In this document: positions 1-7,257 of the stretch, in pieces
Position numbering within the stretch: position 1 is the stretch's first letter
Layout of the letters: the number at the start of each line of letters is the position of its first letter
NCBI GenBank assembly: GCA_021648045.1
Contig: JAKITM010000007.1
Coordinates: forward strand, 1-47,911
DNA: 47,911 nt
Direction: 5' to 3'
From: Lysobacterales bacterium
GTDB taxonomy: Bacteria > Pseudomonadota > Gammaproteobacteria > Xanthomonadales > SZUA-36
Notes under the pieces: model-generated
Told to the model about the DNA's origin: nothing
What the model saw: only the letters and a program-made list of their open reading frames with translations
The model's database searches: none
Made by a program: the position numbers and the translations under genes

Positions 1-476
1 AGACACTTCGCTCCACCCACTCCGCCGTAGTACTCACAACACGGTTTTCGCTACATTGTTCATGGGCTTCCTCACTACTATTATCTTGTCCGACTTCCTG
101 CCGTAATATCTCGGGCTACGAGAAAAAAAATCCCCCCCGAAACTGCCATGGTTGGATTATCCATGGCCTACAGCAGGACCTCCCGAGTTCCGCACAAAAG
201 ACATCCATACATGCACCAGGTCTAGGACTCCGGAGAACCGATCCTCATGCTCACCAAATCCCATGTGGTTCGTGTGGCCTTCCCCATCAGACAACAAGGT
301 CGGCGCTCTCAATCAGTGGTTTCGGAGCTCAATACTGAGCCTGCATGTTCCTCTGTCAACGCTTAACCTTTGGCCTCACGACCAACGGCTCATGACTCAA
401 GGTCTCAGCGGATGGTTAATCCTTACTGAGTAGAGGGCTTTCACCTCCAATCTTCTGCCGATTTAGCTCGGCGCTC
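1..476 (-). mobile_element. Group II intron, 5' RNA portion (cut by window edge)
   Basis: Read on the minus strand, this stretch carries the same ordered short motifs as the 5' domain I of the complete intron at 2372-4280: a GGTGAAAG element, GAGTCATG, GCGTTGACAG, and GTATTGAGCTCCGAAA. The likely 5' splice end is near 476, where GAGCGCC sits at the place of GTACGCC in the other intron. Towards the left edge a reading frame gives KSDKIIVVRKP, matching KSDSVVVPMKR at the start of the other intron's reverse transcriptase. It then meets a stop, with similarity resuming in another frame (TTAEWVERS versus TSAEPVEER), so this ORF may also be damaged. The rest of the element lies outside the window. 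Apparent open frames here are RNA structure, not a gene. Confidence 0.6.
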
Positions 477-636
477 CGCCTGTCCATTAATACTTGCCAA
501 TATGAAATAAAAAAAAGAATAGTGTTACACTCGAAAGTTGAGTCTAAGTTGCCTGCCCCCATCCTATTCTCTAGTTAGGTGGCCAAAACAACTACACTGC
601 TATAACCCAATCACTTATCAAAAGAGGAAATTCGTA

Positions 637-1647
637 ATGAAGCACAGTAAATTAATACTTTTTTCAGTACTTCTTGTAGCATCTTTGTATGTCCTGCCAG
701 CCAGAGCTGTTAGTTGTGGTGATTCGATTACCACTAATGTAACTCTAACCACGGACTTACATTGCACAACTGGCTATGCCGCTCTAGAGGTGTTTGCCGA
801 TAATGTTACTATTGACCTAAATGGCTACAGGCTATCTGGCACATCCGATCTGGCAGGGATTCATGTTAATGGATTTGATAATCTGGAAGTTAAAGATGGA
901 GTAATTAGTGGTTTTTGGGCTGGCGTGAATACTGGCCGCAGTGATGGATTAGAGGTACATAATACTGTAATTACCAATGTCGGCCACGCGGTTATTATCG
1001 CTATGGGCAATAATGCCCGTCTGTACAATAATGATTTTTTATTTACTACCGCTAGCGCGGTGGCAATCAATAACCGTATAGCTGGACTTACCGCCAACAA
1101 TAATGTTGTAGAAAATAATGAGTTCCACCAAACCTCTATTGGTATACATATCTGTGGTGATGATGCTGATTACAATGTACTAAGAGGTAATTTAATTTGG
1201 CAAAGTAATGACTATGGTATCCATTTGATACAATCATCTAATAACATCATCAAAGGCAATACTATCCTTGATGCAGGGCTTACGGCACTAAGATTAAATA
1301 ACTCCTCATTTAATAATATAAGGCGTAACTCTTTAAGAGAGGGCCGCACCGGCTTGTCTATATTGGCAAATGCAGGCGGGGCTTGCCTGGGTACAGGTTT
1401 AAACAAAAGCCACAGAAACAGGTTTGTAGGCAACCACTCAATTGGCTTTGAAACCGGGGTGTTTTTGGGTTTAGGTACAGCTGATACACGAGAGGTTTAC
1501 CGAAATAGAATAATAGGCAATAAACTTTACAATAATGATACCGGCATATATTTTAATACCGATGCACATAGAAATAATGCTACTGGCAATGCCTATCACG
1601 GCACCACTACTGAGGTTATAGATACAGGTGTCGATAATAATTATTAA
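637..1647 (+). CDS. Secreted right-handed beta-helix (NosD-like) protein
   Basis: A 336-residue protein with an N-terminal signal peptide (MKHSKLILFSVLLVASLYVLPARA). After it comes the family opening of a Cys-containing segment, then DNVTIDLNGY, then many turns of a parallel beta-helix rich in Asn, Gly and Val (NNVVENNEF, NNIIKGNTI, HRNRFVGN, NRIIGNKLYNN). Proteins of this NosD/pectate-lyase-like fold act outside the cytoplasm, often on polysaccharides; no catalytic residues can be assigned here, so the substrate is unknown. The start at 637 is preferred over the in-frame upstream start because AAAGAGGA lies just before it and the signal peptide begins there. The gene is visibly AT-rich, sits alone between two group II introns and has no functional neighbour, which suggests acquired cargo. 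Confidence 0.75.
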   Translation: MKHSKLILFSVLLVASLYVLPARAVSCGDSITTNVTLTTDLHCTTGYAALEVFADNVTIDLNGYRLSGTSDLAGIHVNGFDNLEVKDGVISGFWAGVNTGRSDGLEVHNTVITNVGHAVIIAMGNNARLYNNDFLFTTASAVAINNRIAGLTANNNVVENNEFHQTSIGIHICGDDADYNVLRGNLIWQSNDYGIHLIQSSNNIIKGNTILDAGLTALRLNNSSFNNIRRNSLREGRTGLSILANAGGACLGTGLNKSHRNRFVGNHSIGFETGVFLGLGTADTREVYRNRIIGNKLYNNDTGIYFNTDAHRNNATGNAYHGTTTEVIDTGVDNNY

Positions 1648-1659
1648 GCTCTGAGTTCA

Positions 1660-2067
1660 TTAGAAAACCTGGCTACGGCAAGAAAATTGTCGTAGCCAGA
1701 TTGCTGAATAAAACCGAGAATATAATTTAAACCGTGAACAAAACAGCAAATAACAGGAAAGCTTATCAAGTGTGTCCGGGAATTGACGAACCATCATAAT
1801 CAAAGCGGCGGCTTGTGCATTGGGTTTAGATCTTCCCTGCTCCCAGTTCTCAAGTGTAGGAACAGAAACTCGAATACGGCGTGCAAACACCGCACGAGAA
1901 ACATGTCAGCGTTCACGGGTGTCGCGAATCAACTCTGCATCAATTTGTAGTGGTGGCAGGTAATCAACATCATGTGTTCGCAGAGTGATTTTACCCTCGT
2001 GTTCATGCTGCATAGACTCAATGCCTTTCATTAACTCATCAAATAGTTTTCGTTTCTTAGCCACCAC
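1660..2067 (-). pseudogene. HigA/NadS-type antitoxin with in-frame stop
   Basis: Translation from a GTG at 2067 (preceded by AGGAG) gives a typical NadS/HigA-like XRE antitoxin: VAKKRKLFDELMKGIESM, EGKITLRTH, IDAELIRDTRER, then a TGA stop at 1906-1908, then HVSRAVFARRIRVS, PTLENWEQGRSKPNAQAAAL and a final QFPDTLDKL. The stop falls where the family has a hydrophobic residue at the start of the helix-turn-helix recognition region, so one substitution has split the DNA-binding domain. After PDTLDKL the frame runs on into unrelated sequence, so the normal C-terminus is also lost. The internal GTG at 1890 could start only a short HTH fragment. The toxin half lies just upstream and is also broken. 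Family assignment is from motif recognition. Confidence 0.75.
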
Positions 2068-2101
2068 TTCTTCTCCTGACTGCCAACTCCGCCTGTATTA
2101 C

Positions 2102-2212
2102 CTATTTTAATTGTTTCTTTTTGCTTGATGATAAATCAGCCATTTCGTTTTTATCGCAAAGCGTGAAAAACCATATCTGGTGCTCTGGCGCAAGGTGATA
2201 ATAAATCACTCT
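2102..2212 (-). pseudogene. HigB/RelE-like toxin, C-terminal remnant
   Basis: The minus strand encodes RVIYYHLAPEHQIWFFTL followed by CDKNEMADLSSSKKKQLK and a stop, the C-terminal third of a HigB/RelE-type mRNA interferase (family motif: RVIYY...IW/Y...Y.KNE.DL). Nothing upstream continues the toxin fold. The frame joins directly to the end of a transposase helix-turn-helix fragment at 2221-2361, so the 5' two thirds were deleted or replaced. The stop lies about 35 bases before the antitoxin GTG, the toxin-first order typical of HigBA loci. Inferred to be inactive. Confidence 0.65.
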
Positions 2213-2220
2213 GGGGAGGC

Positions 2221-2361
2221 TCAGGTCTTGTAATTTGCATTTCGAGCGTTTGCAACTATCCGACTAACCTGTGAATAATGCAGCTCAAAATGCTCACCTA
2301 TTTCTTTCATGCTGTAACCACCACTTCCATAGCCTTGTATGATTGCTTCGCTTCGTGACAC
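2221..2361 (-). pseudogene. C-terminal HTH fragment of a REP-associated transposase
   Basis: A minus-strand fragment of about 46 codons reads SRSEAIIQGYGSGGYSMKEI then GEHFELHYSQVSRIV and ends NARNANYKT. This matches the C-terminal helix-turn-helix tail that many REP-associated Y1 (TnpA-REP) transposases carry after their catalytic domain. A stop codon lies immediately upstream, beside the 3' end of the group II intron. No HUH or catalytic tyrosine region is attached. A second fragment of a similar transposase, the N-terminus, lies on the opposite strand at 4731, so the two are not simply one gene split by the intron. Assignment from recalled family pattern. Confidence 0.5.
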
Positions 2362-2371
2362 TGATTAAAGG

Positions 2372-2444
2372 GTCGCGATAGGAATGCCGGTTGCCCGGCA
2401 CCCCTCGCACAGATCCCAGCGTGCGCTACTAACGCACTGGGCTC
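2372..2444 (-). ncRNA. Group II intron catalytic domains V and VI
   Basis: On the minus strand from 2444 the sequence begins GAGCCCAGTGCG, containing the AGC catalytic triad, and closes with CGCA-CG-CTGGG. That gives stem CCCAG/CTGGG, a two-base CG bulge and distal stem TGCG/CGCA, the standard domain V fold. It is followed by domain VI with stem TGCCGG-GCAA-CCGGCA (a GNRA loop) and the terminal TATCGCGAC, where the branch-point adenosine would lie. These features place the intron 3' end at about 2372. Confidence 0.75.
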
Positions 2445-3923
2445 CTGCCTCGGGTTTTGGCGTCAAAGCGTAGAGCTGGATAGTCGTGTGAAAGAACAAT
2501 GCTGGGTGCGAACCGTCGCCACAACTCGCCAAACCGCACCCAATTCATTCTATGACGCTGGCTGCGACGCCTGAGCGCACGCAACCAATATCGCTTAACA
2601 CGAATGAAGAAATAATGCAGACTCGGCTGGTTGCCGGGAACAGCGTAATAATTCAAATGCCCGCGCAGAACTCGCTGCAACCAGGCACCTGTATCACCCA
2701 CAGAGTGGTGAAGCCGTTTCCGAAGCGCCTTTTTGATCTCCAATAGCTGAGACCGCATGCGCTTTTTGATCGACTTACGCCCCACCATAAAACGCCGATT
2801 GGTTCTGGCGATCGTGCAATAGTGCGTGAACCCCAGAAAATCAAACGTTGGTGGTTTGCCTTCACCTTTTGCGCGGCAAATTCGCCGAGCGAAGCGACCG
2901 AAGCGAATCAGTTGAGTCTTCTGTGGATGCAGGTTGAGCCCGAACTTGCCGAGCCGTTCCCGCAAACCGCTTTGAAAACTGCGTGCGTCAAAATCATACT
3001 GGAATCCCAGCACGAAATCATCCGCATATCTCACTACAATCACGTCACCCCTCGCGGTTCGCTGTCGCCACTGCTGGGTCCAAAGATCCAGTACATAGTG
3101 GAGATAGATGTTAGCCAACAGCGGGGATATTACCGCGCCTTGGGGTGCGCCTCGTTCGACGCGTTCCCGTCCGGCCTCAGTCATAACGCCCACCGTTAAC
3201 CATTTGCGAACCAGCCGCAATACTCTCTTATCACCGATTCGGTGCTCAAGGAATGCAAGTATCCAGTCATGATCCATACGATCAAAGAACGACTGAATAT
3301 CTGCGTCCAGCACCCAGTTCACCTTCCGGCGGCTCAGGCCGACCGACAGCGCGTCCAACGCGTCGTGCTGCCCTCGTCGTTGCCGGAACCCGTAGGAGAA
3401 GCCAAGGAAATCTGACTCATAGATCGCGTTCAACACCGTCGTCAGCGCCTGCTGGACAATCTTGTCCTCCAGACACCAGATACTCAAGGCACGCCGCGAA
3501 CCATCTGCCTTCGGGATATACACCCGTCTGGCCGGTTTGGCCCGGTAAGTACCTTGGTGTATCCGTTGGTGCAACGACTTGAGGCGTTGTTCCTCGTCCC
3601 TCCCATACTCTGCCCATGTTATACCATCAATCCCCCGGAGCCGCTTGCCTCCTCAGGCAGTTGTAGCTTTCCCGGAGTTGATCCATGGTCACATGATGCA
3701 GTAATGCGGTGAACCGCATGCTCTTGTGCATCCTTGCCGCTTTGCGCACACCCGCCAATCCGCTCGACACCGAATCCCGGCACTGCGTCCGGGTAGTGGT
3801 CGGCTGATGGGTGTTCCCCTTGGCCAGCGTCCTTTCCTCCACAGGTTCCGCCGAGGTTTTACCCCCTTTGTTCACCCGCTTCATCGGTACTACAACGCTG
3901 TCCGACTTCTCAATATCGTTCAT
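2429..3923 (-). pseudogene. ltrA: Group II intron reverse transcriptase/maturase, frameshifted
   Basis: The N-terminal part (3627-3923) starts MNDIEKSDSVVVPMKR and contains RTQCRDSVSSGL, RFTALLHHVTMDQLRES and RRQAAPG. The rest (2429 to about 3630, another frame) continues IDGITWAEYG, RVYIPKADGSRR, DKIVQQA, FLGFSYGFRQ, LDADIQSFFD, the catalytic VVRYADDFVLGF, FDFLGFTHY and the maturase X domain with LRGHLNYYAVPGN, ending KTRGRSPVR. The frame changes inside a run of five C on the plus strand (3632-3636); four would restore AAPGIDGITW and a single full-length protein. The polymerase YADD motif and C-terminus are otherwise intact. Either this is a recent inactivating insertion or a homopolymer sequencing error. 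The role is splicing and retrohoming of its own intron. Confidence 0.8.
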
Positions 3924-4280
3924 GTTAAGAATGCGGCTCTCGCCTTACTCAACCGGCCCGATTGCGCGGGCAATATCGAGATCTCCCAGGTTCCGGTCAA
4001 AGAACTTCTCCACGTGCATAGGGTCTCCGACTGCGCAAGGTACCAAGCAAACTCACCAATCGCGTTTGCACGGTTTTTGTCTTCTGTTTCGCTTAAGAAC
4101 ATCAACACCTCGTTGCTTATTGCTTTCGCAGCTCAATACCTAGCCCATGGCCTCCCCTGTCAACACTTCACGTCTACTCTCACGAGCATCCGCGCATGAC
4201 TCGGGGTCGGAGCGGCTGGCTCGGCCTTACTCCGTACGGGACTTTCACCCGTTATTCTTTGCCAGCTTTGCCTGGCGTAC

Positions 4281-4730
4281 TAAGCGGTTAATAAACACCG
4301 CCCTTGCTCAACCGCCCCGGATCCAGTAATGCAGGACAGGCGTATTTTAGAACAATTCCCGTTTTTGCCACGAGAGAAAATCGCACATTGCCGACAATAG
4401 TGTGGGTAAAATTACTTGGTTTTTATGAAAAACACCTGTATTACCCGACACAGGTGTCAGGGTCTGGAGGAGTTTCATGTGAGCATCCCATAGAAATCAT
4501 GACAGGAAATCATGACAGGACAGGCAGGTTTCAATCTGTTCTTGACGACTGGCAACATCCTTACCACGGCCGAATGGCAGCTAAGGCATACTTTGCTGCC
4601 CTCTAGGGTGTGGCTGGGCATATCTCTTGGGACAGACACCACATAGAGAATATCCTACACCAGATTCAGCATCTAGCCGATGATTTCTTCGCCCGATTGT
4701 TCAATAATTCATGCTCAAGGGGAAAAAATC
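4281..4730. other. Gene-free spacer with small repeats
   Basis: No open frame here resembles a protein. The stretch holds one copy of the 64-bp direct repeat, an inverted repeat at 4432-4457 (arms ACACCTGT/ACAGGTGT, 10-base loop) and an exact 13-base tandem (AAATCATGACAGG) at 4494-4506 and 4507-4519. It also contains a GGGACAGACACC element near 4630 that recurs as GGACAGACACC at about 4931. Such clustered short repeats next to a Y1 transposase fragment suggest remnants of REP-like units. Confidence 0.5.
4355..4418 (+). repeat. 64-bp direct repeat, copy 1
   Basis: Begins ATTCCCGTTTTTGCCACGAG and ends TACTTG. It matches 4952-5015 over 64 bases with five mismatches by hand alignment and no gap. 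The two copies are in the same orientation and bracket the truncated Y1 transposase. Confidence 0.85.
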
Positions 4731-4908
4731 ATGACACTACCAAGAAAACAACTTATATCTATCGAAGAAACACCCTACTATCACATCATCAGTCGATGTG
4801 TACGCCGCGCCTTTTTGTGTGGTAGCGACCCAATAACCAATCGCTGCTATGAACACCGTAGAAAGTGGATTAAGGAACGGGTTAAATATCTCGCAGGTAT
4901 TTTTAGCA
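4731..4908 (+). pseudogene. REP-associated Y1 transposase, N-terminal fragment
   Basis: An ATG at 4731 with AGGGGA just upstream opens MTLPRKQLISIEETPYYHII, SRCVRRAFLCGSD, then CYEHRRKWIKERVKYLAGIF, the characteristic start of REP-associated tyrosine (Y1, IS200-like) transposases. Similarity stops at about 4908, before the HUH metal-binding motif and catalytic tyrosine. The frame then passes into short repeats (CGGTTCCACGGA at 4909-4920 and again at 4922-4933) and into copy 2 of the direct repeat. It is therefore a truncated, inactive copy. In the family the enzyme mobilises or duplicates REP sequences. Confidence 0.7.
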
Positions 4909-4951
4909 CGGTTCCACGGATCGGTTCCACGGACAGACACCCGGTAGAGGC

Positions 4952-5015
4952 ATTCCCGTTTTTGCCACGAGAGAAAATCTCACATTGCCGACAACAGCAT
5001 GGGTAAATTTACTTG
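4952..5015 (+). repeat. 64-bp direct repeat, copy 2
   Basis: Same orientation as copy 1 at 4355-4418, with five differences in 64 bases. It lies immediately after the truncated transposase and a 12-base tandem. The remaining sequence to 5281 shows no gene, tRNA or clear hairpin. Confidence 0.85.
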
Positions 5016-5281
5016 TCTTGTAGGAAAAAGAGCCGTGTTGACCGGCGCAGTAGCCGGGGTCGCTGGCATTAATTCCTAAGCGTCTTGGCCTAAATTTAGG
5101 GTACAACTCTGTTTTCAGTCATCACTAGGACCCACTCTTCAGATCGGCTAGATCTTACCGTTGATTTATCAAAGCCTGTTCTCTACCCCACCCAAATCCT
5201 AATATTGCAATATTTCATCTACCACCCCGACTCAATTACACTTACAATGCGCTTACTTAAAGCCTTTGATGGAAGCAAGCC

Positions 5282-6307
5282 TTGCTCACACTTGGTATAG
5301 AAAGTTCCTGCGATGAAACCGGTATTGCTCTGTATGACAGCGAGCAGGGATTGCTGGCGGATGTGCTGTATTCGCAGGTTTCTCTACATGCCGAGTATGG
5401 TGGGGTAGTACCGGAACTGGCATCACGCGACCATCTCAGAAAAACCATTCCATTGATTCGCGAATGCCTGCAACAGGCCGATAAATCTCTTGCGGACATC
5501 GATGGCATTGCAGTTACCGAAGGACCCGGGCTAATCGGTGCCTTATTAGTCGGCACCAGCATCGCCCACGGTCTTGCCCGGGCATTAAAAGTCCCATTGC
5601 TTGCGGTACACCACATGGAAGGCCATTTACTGGCGCCGATGTTGGAAGATAATCCGCCAGCCTTTCCCTTTGTTGCGCTGTTGGTTTCCGGTGGTCACTC
5701 GATGCTGATTGAGGTTCGCGGTATTGGTGAGTACACCTTGTTAGGTGAAACCCTAGATGATGCCGCCGGTGAGGCTTTTGATAAAACTGCCAAATTATTG
5801 GGTTTGTCTTATCCCGGCGGCCCTGCACTGGCAAAACTAGCCACCAAAGGCGACCCTGAACGCTATCGCTTTCCACGACCGATGACGGATAGACCTGGGC
5901 TTGATATGAGTTTTAGCGGGCTGAAAACCCACACCCGTACGCTCTGGCAAAAAGAGCGCACAGGCACAAGCGATGATGAAACCATCAAAGCTGATATAGC
6001 CGCCGGCTTCCAACAGGCGGTCGCCCAGACCTTAATGATTAAATGCCGGCGGGCACTGGAACAAACCCAATGCAAGCGACTGATTATTGCCGGTGGGGTT
6101 GGTGCCAACCAAGAATTGCGGGCTACCTTGTTGGCCGAAGCTGACAAAAAGGGCTGGGAAGTTTATTGGCCACGACTCGCGTTTTGTACGGATAATGGTG
6201 CCATGATCGCCTATGCCGGCAGTTTGCGTTTACAGGCGGGCGAAACCAGTACCGGCGGTATTCGTGGCCGACCGCGTTGGCCGCTGGATGAGTTAAAGGC
6301 ACCGTAG
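5282..6307 (+). CDS. tsaD: tRNA N6-threonylcarbamoyladenosine synthase subunit TsaD
   Basis: TsaD (Gcp/Kae1) transfers threonylcarbamoyl from TC-AMP to A37 of ANN-decoding tRNAs, working with TsaB and TsaE in the cytoplasm. The 341-residue length fits the family. The N-terminal LGIESSCDETGIA is the signature ATPase strand, HHMEGHLLAPML (about residues 110-121) holds the two metal-binding histidines, and LLVSGGHSML and GGVGANQELR are conserved ASKHA elements. The start is a TTG at 5282: an in-frame stop lies 15 bases upstream and no ATG fits, so initiation may be weak. GGAAGC precedes it as a poor ribosome site. Usual neighbours rpsU and plsY are absent; upstream is decayed mobile DNA. Confidence 0.95.
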   Translation: MLTLGIESSCDETGIALYDSEQGLLADVLYSQVSLHAEYGGVVPELASRDHLRKTIPLIRECLQQADKSLADIDGIAVTEGPGLIGALLVGTSIAHGLARALKVPLLAVHHMEGHLLAPMLEDNPPAFPFVALLVSGGHSMLIEVRGIGEYTLLGETLDDAAGEAFDKTAKLLGLSYPGGPALAKLATKGDPERYRFPRPMTDRPGLDMSFSGLKTHTRTLWQKERTGTSDDETIKADIAAGFQQAVAQTLMIKCRRALEQTQCKRLIIAGGVGANQELRATLLAEADKKGWEVYWPRLAFCTDNGAMIAYAGSLRLQAGETSTGGIRGRPRWPLDELKAP

Positions 6308-6308
6308 G

Positions 6309-6326
6309 GTGGGCATTTATGCCCAC
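6309..6326. repeat. Intergenic palindrome GTGGGCAT-TT-ATGCCCAC
   Basis: A perfect 8-bp inverted repeat with a 2-base centre immediately after the tsaD stop. The same palindrome in the other orientation occurs at 30548-30569. It could act as a hairpin at the end of the tsaD transcript or be a dispersed REP-like unit; no T-run follows. Confidence 0.7.
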
Positions 6327-6391
6327 GCAGCGAAATCACAATTATCCGAGATAAATATTTTGGGTGGCGGGTTTTTTAGGAGAGTTTTGAT

Positions 6392-6748
6392 ATGCGGGCA
6401 GATCGTGTTTTTATTGAAGACCTTAGGATAGAGACTGTTATTGGTATCTATGACTGGGAGCGGGAAATTCGTCAAACCGTTAGCATTGATTTGGAAATGG
6501 CTTTTGATATTCGTAAAGCTGGAAAAACCGATGCCATAGAAGATACCTTGAACTATAAAGAGGTGGCCAAGCGCTTAATCAATTTTGTTCAGGCGGCAGA
6601 ATTTCAACTGGTTGAAACCCTGGCCGAGCGCTGTGCTGAGATCATCCTCACAGAGTTTGATATCAGTTGGTTACGCATCAAGCTCAGCAAACCCGGTGCC
6701 GTGCGTGGTTCTGCGGCTGTAGGGGTTATTATCGAGCGGGAAAAATAA
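6392..6748 (+). CDS. folB: Dihydroneopterin aldolase FolB
   Basis: FolB converts 7,8-dihydroneopterin to 6-hydroxymethyl-7,8-dihydropterin and glycolaldehyde in folate synthesis. The 118-residue protein has the full family length. RVFIEDLRIETVIGIYDWER is the conserved N-terminal strand region, TLNYKEVAKRL is the substrate-pocket motif, LVETLAERCAE carries the pterin-binding Glu, and the C-terminus RIKLSKPGAV is standard. AGGAGAG lies before the ATG. The stop codon TAA overlaps the folK ATG (TAATG), showing translational coupling with the next pathway enzyme. Confidence 0.95.
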   Translation: MRADRVFIEDLRIETVIGIYDWEREIRQTVSIDLEMAFDIRKAGKTDAIEDTLNYKEVAKRLINFVQAAEFQLVETLAERCAEIILTEFDISWLRIKLSKPGAVRGSAAVGVIIEREK

Positions 6749-7239
6749 TGGCTGTTGTCTATCTGGGGCTAGGTAGCAATACCGAGCCTGAAGCCCATTT
6801 GAAGATTGCCATTGACTGGCTGCAAGTCAAATTTTCCGGGCTTGCATTATCACCGGCCTATCGTAGTACCAGTGTTGGTTTTGAAGGTGATGACTTTATT
6901 AACTTGGGTGCCCGGATAGAAACTGACCTCGATCCCCTACCCCTAAAACAGCTGTTGACGGCATTTGAAGACAGCAATGGCCGCGACCGTAGCACTCCCC
7001 GATTTTCCGACCGGGTGATTGATATTGATATTTTGCTGTACAACCAAACCATTAGTGACGATGCGAAGTTGATCCTGCCGCGCGAAGAAATTCTGCACTA
7101 TGCCCATGTACTGCGGCCATTGGCTGAGCTGGCACCTGAACTGATACATCCGCGCTTGGGGCAAACTATGCGAGAAATCTGGCAGGCCTTTGATGGTAAT
7201 AGAAGCTATCTAAGCCCTGCCGAAATAACGGCTTCCTGA
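6748..7239 (+). CDS. folK: 6-hydroxymethyl-dihydropterin pyrophosphokinase FolK
   Basis: FolK transfers pyrophosphate from ATP to 6-hydroxymethyl-7,8-dihydropterin, the step directly after FolB. The 163-residue protein starts VYLGLGSNTEPEAHL, the HPPK signature, and includes the binding motif RFSDRVIDIDILLYN with the Mg-binding DxD and the pattern LPREEILHYAHVLRPLAELAP. The start at 6748 overlaps the folB stop and gives the canonical GLGSN beginning; longer upstream frames are shadows of folB. Co-transcribed with folB and convergent with the pteridine-reductase-like gene. Confidence 0.95.
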   Translation: MAVVYLGLGSNTEPEAHLKIAIDWLQVKFSGLALSPAYRSTSVGFEGDDFINLGARIETDLDPLPLKQLLTAFEDSNGRDRSTPRFSDRVIDIDILLYNQTISDDAKLILPREEILHYAHVLRPLAELAPELIHPRLGQTMREIWQAFDGNRSYLSPAEITAS

Positions 7240-7257
7240 TAGACAGAAGCTGCACGC

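Larger units (their letters stand above)
2372..4280 (-). mobile_element. Group II intron, complete but with frameshifted ORF
   Basis: The element spans about 1.9 kb on the minus strand. The 5' end is placed at 4280 (GTACGCC, compare GTGYG consensus), followed by domain I motifs (GGTGAAAGTCCCGTACGG, GAGTCATG, GTGTTGACAGGGG, GTATTGAGCTGCGAAA). The reverse transcriptase/maturase ORF lies inside domain IV. The 3' end near 2372 follows recognisable domains V and VI. The 5' flank contains an inverted repeat (GCGGT...ACCGC) next to the insertion point; the 3' flank is a transposase fragment. Boundaries come from consensus ends and analogy to the second intron and could be off by a few bases. The RNA core looks intact, so splicing might still occur if a maturase is supplied in trans. 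Confidence 0.8.

Noticed and set aside
152..433. 93-residue open frame at the left end
   Set aside because: It runs antisense through group II intron domain I, has no protein-like motifs, and the RNA motifs explain the sequence better.
3417..3617. Separate small protein between the two reverse transcriptase pieces
   Set aside because: It is the wrong frame of the reverse transcriptase read past the frameshift; no family features.
4304..4606. Hypothetical protein in the repeat-rich spacer
   Set aside because: The frame runs through a direct repeat, an inverted repeat and a tandem repeat, with no family resemblance.
2221..4908. One Y1 transposase gene split by the group II intron
   Set aside because: The N-terminal fragment (4731) is on the plus strand and the C-terminal fragment (2221) on the minus strand, so they cannot be halves of one interrupted gene without an inversion.
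5514..5876. 120-residue minus-strand frame inside tsaD
   Set aside because: Antisense shadow of a strongly conserved gene; no motifs or ribosome site.
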